64,000 nt of DNA from contig CM061105.1 of the NCBI GenBank assembly GCA_030770545.1, positions 3,579,001-3,643,000 on the forward strand, given 5' to 3'. Of this stretch, positions 27,270-39,540 are shown piece by piece. The DNA comes from Macropodus opercularis. Taxonomy: Eukaryota > Chordata > Actinopteri > Anabantiformes > Osphronemidae. The first letter of the stretch is position 1. Each line of letters starts with the position of its first letter. A program made the translations under genes and the position numbers. The notes under the pieces were generated by a model, which was given only the letters and a program-made list of their open reading frames with translations, had not been told where the DNA came from and did no database searches.

Positions 27270-29513
27270 CTGTGGAAAGAGCAAGTGACTAATGTTAGCA
27301 ATTAGAGACTTTAACTTCATTTTGGAGCCCCCCCTTTTTCTTGGGGCTTCCTAAACAGCGAGAGTCTGCTACATTGACACTAATTCCAGATGGGGACAGG
27401 TAAACAGAGCCCACAGCATCTGTGCCGCACAACGTTTTATTTTTTATTTTTTTAAAGCAAAGAACTGCTGGTTTCTCTTACTGTACAGTAGCATGTGCTA
27501 TATGTTTAGATGTACAACTGGTCAGATTGTGTGATTTATGTACAGTGGCAGGCCAAACTAGCTCGTTAGGTAACTTCATCAGAGTGCCAGGCCCACTTCA
27601 TTATCCAGCCATAGTCACTGTCCAAAATCCACTCATGTCACCCATAGTCATTAAGTAGCAACACCTTGTGAAATTAGCTGGAGCCAACCAACAAGCTGCT
27701 CAGGCCTGGCCTTAGATTAGTAGTTTTCTCCCAAGGACACACAGTATGAGCTAGTTTCCCGAATCTACTTCTACTTAAAACTCTCCTCTTTCACCTCTAA
27801 CAAAATGGCAACATCTCTTTTAGACGTGACTTCTGCCGCCAGTGGGACATTTCCACTCTCTGCCCTGCGGAAGCGCTTTTGTTTGGTGTTTCTGGCATCA
27901 CCTAATCCACTTCACAAGGATAATAATAATAATAATAGTTGTGTTTATTTGTTCATTATTCCTTATAGTTAAAATGTGTTTATTCATGCTTTAATTACTT
28001 TGAATTTCATTATATTAAACTGTGCTTACTTCTAGTCTGTTAGTCCTGGGTTTCTTATTATTTTAATAAATCTACATTATAATGTCAAGATTGATAAAGT
28101 CGTCCCCATATCTTAGTAGCTACGTTTAACAGCTAGATGGTTTACCAACTAATTAAGTCTCCAGGTATATCATCTGTCCATCTACTAAGATTTCACTTTC
28201 TCTTGCTTTACTCCAAAATATGTGCTTTTAAATTGCTCTCCGCGTTCTGTGGATTCAAATATCTCTCTGCTTCTTGTTAAAGCGTCCCTTCAGGTGACAT
28301 CATCCCCAGAACTTTTTCACATCTGTTTGATCATACTGTATGATGAAGGTTGAAGTTCTACATCAAGCTATTCCTCTAGAACTCCCTCCAAACACACACA
28401 CATCAGGGAGAAGATTATTATGATTCATACACATGTACAAGAACAAGGGCAGAAAAGCAAGTTAAAAATCAATAACATTTCCTTTTAATGTAGGCAACAG
28501 AGGTTTAAAGTTTTATCTTGTGTACATTACAAAGACAGAGCCTTTGCATAGCCAACTTGATTATTCGTTGTGTCTGTGTATAAGGAAACCAGTTTAAAAG
28601 GAATCTTGCAGTGGGTTTAGATTTACATTTGCATACGATCCAGACAGAATCATCTACTGTGTGTAATGTATTTGACGGAAGAGAAGAGATTCTTTGCATT
28701 TAAATATGCAACTGTAACAGCAACGAGTGTTTAATAAACTTGTACAAACTAATAACTCAACGGTCAATTAAAGTACACTCGGTCCTGGGTGCGCGAGACC
28801 CGACTTCACCCCATTCTCGCTCTCTTCATTCCTGTTTGGTGTTTCCCAAGCAGTTTTTTTCCCAGACACCTGTTAAGTCAAATTCACATTATGTTTTCTG
28901 TCAGCTATTACTTCAAAGGAAACTTTGATGGAGTACATTTTAACGAGGCGCCGCTACCGTCAGAACGGCGACTAAGCAGCTGCTTTCCTCTAAGCGCTGA
29001 CAGATCAGCAAGTGCTCATCTTATATTTCTATGCCTACACCAGGTCCAGATGGCTCATTTCGCTAATAAAACCCCGTGTTTGCTGTGGGTTTCATTTTTA
29101 TTTATATAATTATTACTCAAGAATGACCGCTCTTATGAAGGGACACAAACTAGATTCATCAAACGCATTCGTTTCCTGCGTCAATATCTCACAACGAGCT
29201 GCTGCGAGCGACACTTTTCTTGAGCCCGTCAAAGCTCGGTATTTATCCGGGATGAGATTATTCATACACTGCATTAGTTAGAGCAGAGCGCTGAATTCTT
29301 ATCAGCTGATTAGGATCGTCTGCTGAAGTCAAGAACCGCTGGCTCATTAATTAACTGCTTGACTACCAGACTTTGAACAGCATGTGCTGGAATATTCCTG
29401 CAAGCACTGCGTGCATCAGCACTGTCCCTCCACAGTCACTGTGTGTAGTTTCAAATGGTTTTCTCCTAAGTTTTCTTTTTTACAGCTTGATATTCATACT
29501 CCGTTGTTTGTTT

Positions 29514-29534
29514 AACAATAACTCAGTTATTGTT
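29514..29534. repeat. perfect 10-bp inverted repeat around one base
   Basis: AACAATAACT followed by C and AGTTATTGTT. The arms are perfectly complementary. No terminator or protein-site role can be claimed. Confidence 0.9.
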
Positions 29535-32048
29535 TAACTGTGTGCAGTAACAGTAGAATAGTGGAAAACCATATCAAACTTCCTACCGGTTCTCAGCTTT
29601 GCCTCTCAGCCCCTGTAGATCTTACGTTTTCTCTGAACATGTTCTTGGTTGTGTCTAAAAGGCACCTAAATAAGTCCATTGAGTAACCTTGCTTGGTAAA
29701 CCGTACGCACTTGGTAAAAACAAAATAGCTTCATATGTACTTTAATAAACTGGCATACACTGGCAAAATGTCAAAAAAGGCAGTTTGTCCTTCTATTTCT
29801 CTCCTCTCTTGTGCTGCAAAATTAGATGTTTCGGCCACACTGCTCACACAATCACCCAAGGGGTGTAGCTGCCTTCTACAGATTGACAACAAATACTTAG
29901 CATTGCAACAACCATGGGTCTGTGCTTAAGCTCTATGTGCCGTCGACACCAATTTGGTTGAATTGTAGCTTATAATTTATGTCTTTGTGTTTTCACACAA
30001 AGACTTCTGTTCTTCAAGCTCATTCATTCTACTCATTGTTGGCAGCTGGGATCACAGCTGTGGATCGCAGGTAGGTTATCGCTACAACAAACACATCTGG
30101 ATCAGGGATATGCGCAAAATGTTTACTTAAAGAATACAGTAAGTGTCTCACACTGGACTTGAACTTCAGTGTTCAGTTGGAAACGTCTGCATCTTGATGA
30201 CTCCACTCCACAGATTTGTAGATATGCATTCGATATATACAGTGAAGCCTTTCTATTCGTATAGTTTAACCAGTGTACCAGGTTATACCAGCTGACTAAC
30301 AAAGGGTAAACAGCAAAATTGTCTTAGTGCAAGGAGCATATGTACTATTAAATCTCCTAACACATCTGAGGCGCAGAGTCTTTAAATCACAGGAACTCGA
30401 TGCAGAACAATCAATAGATGTGTGGGGTCGCTGCCCTGCAGAAGGCCGACCACGGATAGCTCTGGTTATTGACTGCAATAATAGTCTTCCTACACGGCAA
30501 AACAGCAATAAGTTGAGGCCAGTTCCCAGCTGTCTGTACGATAATAATCATCAAGATTCTGTTGCCTGCCAGAGTTTTTGTCTGAGGCTTGTTATCACTT
30601 GAAATTCCCACAAATCTGCTCTATAATCCTGGGCAAATCATCGATAATCCTCCGTATAAAAGCACTCCCCAAGTGAACAGCTTGGGGCGTGCTTGATTTG
30701 CGCCCGGTTGTTTTGTTTGGTCTACGAACATGAAAGGTGAGATACCGTAATGAGTCAGAGTGGGCAGAATATTGAAGAAGTAATTCTGACTAACAGTTCT
30801 TAAAGGTCTTGAGGGGCTCAGGTGCCGGTGTTTTATAAAATATATTTGAAATGATTAATTCAGATTAGAAATAGGCTACCGCTTTCAATTCAATTCTCTT
30901 CCAGCCGTCGGTGAAATGATACAATATCCATATGACATTTCTGAGCAAAGATCATCAGTTCATGCTAGGAAATTAATGCCCAACACCACTTAACAATTTT
31001 TTGATAAGGCTGAGAACCTCACTGCGGAAGGCACAATGAGTACGTCCCTCCAGGTTAAGAAATACATGAACTCATAAATCCTGCCTCCGTTTCACAAATT
31101 GTTTCGAGTTCAAAAGCTCAGTCGACTCTAAAAAGCGCCTTGAAAATTGAATGTATAACTATGGCTCCTTTTCAATCTATACCATCAAAGTGTTGCATGA
31201 GTTGAAAGGCGTTGAATGACTTCCTTTAAAGCTCTGCCACCAGCGGAGACCTCTGTAGGACGCAGCCTCTCAAAGTCACGTTGTTGTTAGAGGGAAGCTG
31301 GTAAACGACGAGCTTTCCGCGTGAATCTGGGGTTTTACTGAAACAAAAGCTCAGGAGAGATATCCAGAGGCTGCTATTAAAAATATAGACTCCACTGAGG
31401 ACTGTGTACAATGTGGTATTTGTACTGTACACATGCAGCTGATGGAACAGTTCATCTCTAAATACCGTGCAGGTCACTAGATAATGACCGTTCACTGGCA
31501 TTAACAAAACGGCTGTTGGAGGTAAACTCATCACCATTCATCTCCCACCATTTAATAAGAGGAGAGAGAGGGGGCGCTCCGCTGACGTGGGAGAGGCCGC
31601 CCGCGCTCTGGAAACCCCTCTTGAACCACTATGCCTTTTAATCCGTTTTCCTAATGGAGATAAATTCCTGCAGTGCTTTTGAAGCTTAAGGGAATCAGCA
31701 CTGTGCCACTGCCAAACAGCAACAAATCCCTGTGAGAGGAGTTGGATAAGCTATGCACTTTTCAAATTTGTCTGATAGGCTGATCGGTGCGAGTAGTGGT
31801 TGAGGACTTAAGGAGAGACGTAATATGAAAGGATTAATTATTCCTCAAAGATGTTCCAAAAGTTTTGCGTGTTATGCACAATGAAACAAATCACACTCAT
31901 CAATACTGTTTTACTCCAGCTATTACATTCATGCTGTTAAAGTAAATGCAATCAAAAATGTTTTTCTAGTACCACAATGGGAATATGTTGGATTTACTGT
32001 GCAAGCTGCGAATACAATAAAAAGTTCCAAGACAACATTTTCTGCAAT

Positions 32049-32166
32049 GGGCGGCACAGTGGTTTAGTGGATAGCACTCAGCAAGAAGGTCCTGGGTGAT
32101 GGACTGGCGTCCTGTCCAGAGTGAACCCCGCCTCTCGCCTGATTGACAGCTGGGATCGACTCCAGC
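32049..32166 (+). mobile_element. SINE-like fish short interspersed repeat, internally deleted
   Basis: It begins GGGCGGCACAGTGG and passes through GCAAGAAGGTCCTGGG, then jumps directly to GATGGACTGGCGTCCTGTCC and ends near GCTGGGATCGACTCCAGC. These are the two ends of a very common teleost interspersed repeat whose full copy has about 150-200 extra bases between them, so this copy carries an internal deletion. The same 3' module appears at the right edge of the window. Confidence 0.65.
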
Positions 32167-32248
32167 TAAGGAGTGAGTGAGTGGTAATCTTGCAGAACAG
32201 CATCCAACTTGTTCAACACCAGCTTTACTATTAATATTTTGGAATATA

Positions 32249-32783
32249 CAGTACTGTGCAAAAGTTTTAGGCAGGTGTGAAAAAATGCTGTAGACAAAGA
32301 ATGCTTTGAGAAATATAAATAATGATTATTTATTTTCATCAATTTACCAAATGCAAAGTGAGCGAACAAAAGAAAAGTCTAAATCAAATCAATATTTGGT
32401 TTTACTACGTCAGTACTGGAAGTACTGGAAGTGATGGCACGGCCCCCACAGAGCCCTGATCTCAACATCATGGAGTGTGTCTGGGATCACATGAAGAGAC
32501 AGAAGGATGTGAGAAACCTTACATCCACAGAAGTTCTGTGGTTAGTTCTCCAAGATGTTTGGAGCAACCTACCAGCCGAGTTCCTTCAACAGCTGTGAGC
32601 AAGTGTTTTTAGAAGAATTGCTGCTGTTTTGAAGGCAAAGGGTGGTCGCACCAAATATTGATTTAATTTAAATTTCTCTTTTGTTCATTCACTGCATTTT
32701 GTTCATTTATGAAAATAAATGTTTAACACTTCCATTTTTGAAAGTGTTCTTTGTTTATAGCATATATAGTTTGCACAGTACTG
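32249..32783 (+). mobile_element. short Tc1/mariner element with TA duplication
   Basis: The left end CAGTACTGTGCAAAAGTTTT and the right end, read in reverse as CAGTACTGTGCAAACTATAT, form terminal inverted repeats, each abutting a TA dinucleotide as expected for Tc1/mariner insertion. The element is about 535 bp, against roughly 1.2-1.6 kb for complete Tc1 elements, so most of the transposase gene has been deleted. Only its C-terminal end remains. It cannot encode a working transposase. Confidence 0.88.
32431..32598 (+). pseudogene. Tc1 transposase C-terminal remnant
   Basis: An open stretch ending in TGA reads ARPPQSPDLNIMECVWDHMK and then SNLPAEFLQQL at the end, the last part of a Tc1-family DDE transposase including the Glu (in IMECVW) of the catalytic triad. 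The paired DNA-binding domain and both catalytic Asp residues are missing. It lies inside the short Tc1/mariner element. Confidence 0.85.
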
Positions 32784-34789
32784 TAGGTTGATTATTTACC
32801 GTAATTACATTTGATCATAATCTGGGCATGCACCCTAATAAAGATATACAGTACACGCTTTTGCAGTTAAGATGCACAGAAAAGTAATATATAATATTAA
32901 ATAATATAAATATTGTTAGCAGACAGTTCATGTTGGGGCAGCGTTTTGTCATTTGGGAGCGTAACCATCGCTGTGGAAACAAAACATGACGCAGATTTTA
33001 AAAGGGAGCTGATTTGAAGTGTCCAAAAATAGATCATCCCATCTTGCAGCTCTGCAAATGCTGCTACTTTTAAGTTTGGATTCTAACCCGGGTGACATAC
33101 TGTACGGTACCCAACAAAATACTTCAGGACTGACATTCAAAGATTCACCCTTTGGAGGTCATTTCAAAGCGTGGGCAGCGTTTTAAGCAGCCTTTATAGT
33201 CTTTGCCAGCTGTGTAGAGGTGAGAAACGGAGCCAATAATTATACTTGTCTCTAAAGCTCTTTTTTCCCCCACTGTTACTCAACTATTAGCATCACTTTT
33301 AACATCAAAAGCCAAGTGCAATACCTCGATTTCCTGCTGAGACTGAGCTAGTTTCCCCATTTTATAGCATCCCATCTGCCTAAAGAATTCTAAAAATCTT
33401 TTTTTTTTGTGACTAGTTCGGCCTGATCGCAAACTGTTCATCAGATTTGTAAGCTTATGTGCTGCATGCATTTCATAACAACAGCATCAACAGTACTGCT
33501 TGAAGAATTTCTATGAAAATAAGCAAAGTGTAAGATCAGTTTGTGTATTGTTTTTGACAGTTATGTATCTTAGAGCAACTACAGTTCAGATTCTAAACAT
33601 GCAAATCTTAACAGAAGAGGTTCTTTTTAATGCTGTGTGTAACTTTCACATTACAGTGAAAGCGTCGGTCATGGATGTATGTGTGGAACTTAAGCCTTAT
33701 ATTGACTGATACATCAAACAGAGAACTTTTTAGAAACTTAAAAGGTTTTTCTACACTGTAGGAAAAAAAAGCCCAAGGAAGGTTTGTCTTAAGTTCACAG
33801 AGAAATTTATCTATTCAGAACAAGAAATCACATTCCGTAGCCTAAAACATTATTCCAACATTTCCACTTTCCTTTCATGTTTTTCTAATAAAGAAAGTTG
33901 TCTGGAGAGAGGTTTTTTTTTTTTTCAAGCCAGTGTGATGAGATAAGCAGTATGTGTCAGAGGTCAGCTCATCCCAGAGCGCTCGGCTTCTCATTCTTGT
34001 CTTGTGCGGATGCTATGGTGAGTCAGATGAGAGCAGAAAGACGTGAACATTTAGTAACATCTCTCACCTCCCTCACAGTAAAAGCGCAAAAAAGCACAAT
34101 GGGGAGTGTGCTGCAGATCAAATGCGCACGCTGCCACTGAGGACGGTTCTTAAAGAAAGAGATCCCGGCTCCTCTCATTTACCGACTGCTAGAGCCATCA
34201 GTATCGACCAGACTCAACCGGCCACCAGTAACATGTTTGAGTTATTTATTAAAACCTAAAAGTACAATTTTCAATTTCAGATAAGGTTCTCATTTGGTAA
34301 ATCAGTGTCAAAACTTTTTTTGCCAACATGAAAGGAACCTTGTTACTCGGGGCTGAATTTTAAAAAAGGAAGTCACACATTACTACTTAAAAGAAAAAGA
34401 CAAGTGCTATTTATACGGCGAAGTCCCTGCTGAAGCCTGAGTTTAAGTTTGAAGTTTCTTGATCTAATGAGATGGTGTAGTTCCTTTCTGCGGCATCCAG
34501 ACGCTCTTTGTTCTAGCTTCAAACTAGATGATTTGGGGTTAGAGTCGATGTCAAATACAGGTCATGGAATGTCACATCAGACACAAAAAAGGACTCTTAT
34601 ACTGTAAAACAACAAAAAGAACCTCGCAGCCTTGTGATGCATAATTCATGCAGCTCTAAATTTATGAATTCTGATAACTGTATTGTTTTAAATGGCTCAG
34701 AGACGTCTGCGCTGAGTGATTGATGAAAAGACTAGTTTTGTTACAATCCAGTCCTCAGAGCACTGAGGGCTCCAGGTTTTTTGTTGTCG

Positions 34790-35335
34790 TGTGACGTCAC
34801 ATACTTCCTCTGTGCTCCTGTAATTAGTGGTTACACCTGTGTTAAACTTCCTGTTTAGTTTTTAGTTTTTTAAGCCTGCCCTCTTGTCTCTGTCCTTGCT
34901 GGTCTGTCACAGATGTGATGATGTGGGTCCGGTCGTGTGAGTGTTTGTCAAGTCCAGTCCTGTGTAGGTTCTGTAAAGTTGCTGTCTGAGTCCTGTGTGT
35001 CTGTGATGTTCCCTGTCATGTCTGGTAATTTAGTTCAAGTCGTGTTACGGTGTTCTTGTGTAGAGCCTGCAGTCAAGTCAAGTGGTCAAGTTGAGGTCTA
35101 GTCGAGTCAAGTCATGTGTATCACAGTCAAGTCTAGTCAAGTGTCGAGAGTTCAAGTGTGTGTTTATTCAGTTGTGTTTTGTTGTCATGTCGAGTAATGT
35201 GTGTGTTGTCCAAGAGTTATGTTTAATAAAGTTATTATAGTGAAGTCTCATCCTAGTTTAAGTCTGCGTTTGGGTCGACCACCTCTGCCCACATCAAACA
35301 TTAGTGACCCAGCACTGGGTCTGTAACAAGTTGAG
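34790..35335 (+). repeat. TCAAGTC-rich degenerate segment, possible LTR fragment
   Basis: The segment is dominated on the plus strand by G, T and C and repeats variants of TCAAGTC many times between about 34950 and 35160. An AATAAAG polyadenylation-like signal follows at 35224, then CTGCGTTTGGGTCGACCACC. The composition and the polyadenylation-like end resemble fish LTR-retrotransposon termini, but no paired LTR, primer-binding site or coding region was found. The element class is a guess; the repetitive heptamer pattern is directly visible. Confidence 0.35.
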
Positions 35336-36061
35336 AAGTCTCAACATTTACTGTCATGTGGCTATTGTAATAAATATGGTGTTGGCTCAGGAATACATAC
35401 AAAACATGTGTGACTTGACCCAGTTTGTTTCTGTGCTAAACTGACATTTTTAGTGGTACAGTGTGTCACATGAAGCTGTAGCATGGACCATTTCCCGGCA
35501 GTGAGATGGATTCTAGACCTGAAGCTGCAGGTCTTTGCTTTTAAAAGTCATTATTTTTCAAGTCGCATTTGTGGGTTAAACATTGTGGGCTGTCAAGGAG
35601 CCAGCGGAGCTACAGGCCTACACGGTTGCACTCCAGTAGCAGTGGTACCAACCGTTGATCAAGCATGTACAGTAAATTCACTGCCATGCATAAATCCAAT
35701 GACTGTACTGTACAAAGTGAAAACATCAGTAGAGACAAGCTCCTATTCCTCTATAGACCCGGGATCCAGCTCTATCTCTGCCAGGTATTGACTCCGCTCA
35801 ACACTGCTTACAGCCCCAAAATGTGATCTGCCAATACAAGGTGAAAAGAAAAAGTGCTTTAGCTAGCAACACAGAGTGTAGTGTGGTGCTGTCCAGAAAC
35901 ATTATTAAAAAAAGCAAAGAGGTATTAGATGTACCTGTGTTGTTATTTTGCAGTGTTGCAAAGAATACAGTTGTTGTTTTTCACCAGCTACTCATTTTAC
36001 AATAACTTCACTGGTTTAGTGCAACAAAAATGATTTGCTTCGACCCACAAAAACATTATTG

Positions 36062-36099
36062 TGTTAATATCAACTATTTGTGTTAATATCAACTATTTG
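36062..36099 (+). repeat. 19-bp perfect tandem duplication
   Basis: Two consecutive copies of TGTTAATATCAACTATTTG. No function inferred; probably a simple replication-slippage event. Confidence 0.9.
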
Positions 36100-36225
36100 T
36101 CAATTTTTCATGTTGAAATTCTAAGACAACGCAAGACGCAATTAAAGTTTACTATTTGATATTCATATCTACATTATGAAAATACATGTTTTCTGTATCA
36201 CAGTGTTCGAGATGTCATCAAACTA

Positions 36226-36485
36226 CTTGGTGCGGCAGTGGCTCAGAGGTAGAGCTGTCGCCCACCAAACGTAGGATCGGTGGGTTCTATTCCTGGCTTC
36301 CCCAGTCATGTGCTAAAGTGTCCTTGGGCAAGACACTGAATGCACAGAGCACTTTAAACATCCCCTTGTCTACTTTGAAGGCTGCTACTCATTAACACTT
36401 TAATATGAGTACGTATGTTTATATTGCACAAAAGTCACTATTCACTAGCTTCTGTTTTTACTTTGTCTTACAATAAACTCTTTCT
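36226..36485 (+). mobile_element. tRNA-like SINE
   Basis: The head GTGCGGCAGTGGCTCAGAGG carries an A-box-like TGGCTCAGAGGTAGAGC, and about 40 bases on GGTGGGTTCTATTCC resembles a B box, together an internal RNA polymerase III promoter layout. The body includes GTGTCCTTGGGCAAGACACT, a sequence very common in teleost genomes. The 3' end runs into AATAAACTCTTTCTGATTCT, an oligomeric CTGATT tail. It is probably a tRNA-derived SINE; a non-autonomous DNA transposon is the alternative. The plus orientation is opposite to astn1. Confidence 0.6.
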
Positions 36486-36494
36486 GATTCTGAT

Positions 36495-36720
36495 TCTGAA
36501 CTCCAAGCTGCCCCCAGTGTGTCATCGATCACTCTGTGACTCATAATACCTGGTACTGAGCCTGTTACTGACCATGGGCCAACCCTCGACCTCGTCCCTG
36601 CTCTGCCTGTTCCTCCTTGTTCTGCGATCTGACCCGATCTTTGTTTTGCCACACCATATCACAGTGTATGGGCTTTATGATCGGCTGATGCATCCAATTA
36701 CCAGAGTTTCAATAAAGATC
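36495..36720 (+). repeat. possible retroelement 3' end
   Basis: A pyrimidine-rich segment with GACCTCGTCCCTGCTCTGCC and GTTCTGCGATCTGACCCGAT, ending in TTTCAATAAAGATCTCTCGG, looks like the 3' terminal region of a fish retroelement with its polyadenylation signal. No coding part is attached, so the family cannot be named. Confidence 0.3.
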
Positions 36721-38654
36721 TCTCGGTAAGACACGTGTGGGGAAAGACAGACTTGTGCATTTCTCTGCAACCACTACTCATCAAATCTTGCTTATCTAAA
36801 TAAAATGCTGTGGAAAGTCCTTCAGATTCCAGAACCAGAACAATTTCTGGGGCAAGCAAGCACCAATGAGAATTCCCTCAAGGGAATGTGAAACTTCAAC
36901 TGAACCACAATGTTATTAAGTTTAAAAACGTAACAAACTCCTACTTTTTCTGCTTGTGCTATATTTACTATAGCTGCTATGGTGGCAATTAGCTGCTGTT
37001 GGCTAATGGCCACATGTATCAACGAGAATCATCTACATTGACTGATATCAAATAATCATTCAGTGGCTTGTTTGGCAGTGTTTGACTTGACTGATCTGTT
37101 TTAAATTCAAAACACCAGCTTTGACTCTGTGACCTTAAAAGTTTCAGCTTTGCAAAAGTTTTAGTGAAATATCATGTAGCTAAAAGCATCCTGAGAAATA
37201 AAGTTTGTTTGAAAGATACCTCATTCATATACGTTACTGTAATTAGATTTCTAGAACTAGCCTCCATCTCTTCACAGCACAGCACCATAGAGCAGATGTA
37301 CAGTACAACACAAGCATCTGTAAAATGCTGTAAAACAGCACTAATGATTAAGACTGTCTATGTACTCCAGACGAAGGTATCAACACACAATCACACGCAA
37401 CCGTGTGTGAGCTGTTTGGCAGCTAGTCTGACGGCCATCTTCTCTGTCAGCAGCGTTCATGTTTCCCACCATTTTGCAGGGGGGAGACAAGAGACGAGAC
37501 GAAGCTAATTAATCTCACAATCATCCTGCGATTATGACGCTCTCACTTCCGTGAGCGCCGCATGCCCACATCTGCCCCACAGTGTAATACATCAGCGAGA
37601 TAAAGTGGGCTCGGTCAGCACGAGGCCGCCAAGCGTCGGCCGCCTCTCACGCAACCGGAGATATTAAATACAGGACAGCTATTGGCAACGCGGACTCAGA
37701 CAAGGTGTTAATTGATTAGGGAGAATAAGAGCGCTGGAGCCCGGCCAGTTTACCACCGTGATTAGACGGATGAGAGGCTCATTTATAAGCTGAACAGTCA
37801 CAAGATAATTACTAAAATACACAGTAATAAACACAAAGGCAGCTGGGAGCAGCGCGGTGCGGTGATGGACAGGGCCAGAATGTGTGTATGTGTGTGTGGG
37901 TGATGATCAATGTCTCAGCTTACTTGCAAATGACGTTAGGAACTGCTTGTTAGACAAACTGCAAGATAATCACGTCTCATTTTACGCTGTTCCTAAAGCA
38001 CAGGAACTAAATGAAACAAACATTCAACATTTGTTCCAAATTAGCTTGAATATTCCTTCACGTCTGCGTCTCCTTTGTGATTGTTAATGATGTAGGTCTG
38101 TGGTCTGTCTGGTTCACAAAGTAAGCAGCCGAGAACAAAGGAGAGCAGAATGCAGGTGAGGGTAGAGGTGACGTCACCAAGTTTAAAGACAAATGGAAAA
38201 ATGGTCATTAAGGAAGATTTCACATTTTATTTTTAACAATATTATTAATTGCAGGAAAATTGGAAAATGGAATGAACAAACAAAAAACAAAACAACGGGT
38301 GTAGAGAGCCCTCAGATGAAATTTGAGTAATTTAACTGGAGAATGTTGAATCATCTGCATCTAAATTGTGTTTTATGAGAAGATCCCGAATTACTGATCT
38401 GTTAAAAAACATTTTCAAATTACATTCCCCTTTGTTTTTTAAGTACTAATATTGCTTCTTTTGTATCATTTTGTTTTGGTGGCTCATATTAAACAAATGA
38501 AATTATTTTAACAACATTTATTTAAGTCTCTAGCAACGTTGCTTTGACTTTCTTCCTTTCAAATTACCCTTCCCATCAGAAGTACAATTCTCTGATTCTG
38601 AATCCATCAGAACAAAAAAGATTAATTGTAATGTTCACTCCTGGGCTTATGCCT

Positions 38655-39540
38655 TAACACCACATATTTCAGCTACAGAGGGGACTTCTAAAGACTGAGG
38701 GCTCTCCTGCATCTAAGGACAGATCTCAGGACCTGTGGCTACCCTAGACGGGCCTTCAACAAGGCTGCATCTCCAGAAAAAGGACAACAGAACAGCCTGA
38801 GATTCCGAGCCAACGGAAGAATCTGGTCATTCCTTACATGGCCGGAGTTTCAGAAAAGCTCAAAAGGATTTTTGGAAACTACAACATACCCGTCCACTGC
38901 AAACCCGCCAACACCCTCAGACAGAAGCTTATGCATCCAAAGGACCCGACACCAAAACATAAGAGGAGCAACATAGTATATGCAGTTCAATGCAGTGAAG
39001 AGGGCTCGGAACTATACATTGGTGAAACCAAACAGCCATTACACAAGAGGATGGCCCAGCATAGGAGGAACAACACATCAGGACCAGCATCTGCTGTGTA
39101 TCTCCACTTAAAAGACAAAGGCCACAACGTTCACATTCTAGACAGAGAAGACAGGTGGTTTGAACGGGACGTTAGAGAAGCTTTACACGTACAGATAAAC
39201 AGCCTCTCTCTCAACAGAGGTGGGGGCCTCGGACACAACTTGTCTCCCATCTACCATGCTGTCCTTTAAACTAAGCCCAGGAAGATCAAGACCACTTCAC
39301 ATGTCCCCCACAAAGGAGACACTTAACGACCCTGTAATGGTTGGAGGAGGAGTCACGGTAGTTGAGAGTTCCCACCTACCCACTACCCTCACACCCCTTT
39401 GCTCTTACAACAAGCCAATACTTTACAGGTGTGAAGTGAAACCTAACTGGAGGATAAATCTGTGGTCTCTACCAACTTCCCTCAGACTAAACAAGCTAAG
39501 CTATATATACATATTATATATAAATAAAATAGATAAGTAA
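38655..39540 (+). mobile_element. Penelope-like element, 3' part with GIY-YIG domain
   Basis: A 143-codon frame (38838-39269) contains a GIY-YIG endonuclease domain: NIVYAVQC, then SELYIGETKQPLHKRMAQHR, then WFERDVREALHVQINSLSLN. The Arg of the KRM segment and the Glu of REALH are in place for the catalytic residues. Penelope-like retroelements uniquely join reverse transcriptase to such a domain. The reading frame continues upstream through SQRKNLVIPYMAG to a stop at 38748. Before that, traces such as LRTCGYPRRAF are seen in another frame, so the reverse transcriptase is lost or decayed. A typical 5'-truncated copy, opposite in orientation to astn1. Confidence 0.82.
38838..39269 (+). pseudogene. 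Penelope GIY-YIG endonuclease fragment
   Basis: A continuous 143-residue frame starting MAGVSEKLKRIFGNYNIP. Residues 1-45 belong to the linker after the reverse transcriptase. GIY-YIG motifs sit at about residues 46-76, the conserved Arg near 71 and the Glu near 114. The frame is intact to its stop, which suggests a fairly recent insertion, but without the RT part and a promoter it is not a functional gene. The Met is internal to the original polyprotein rather than a real start. Confidence 0.82.
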
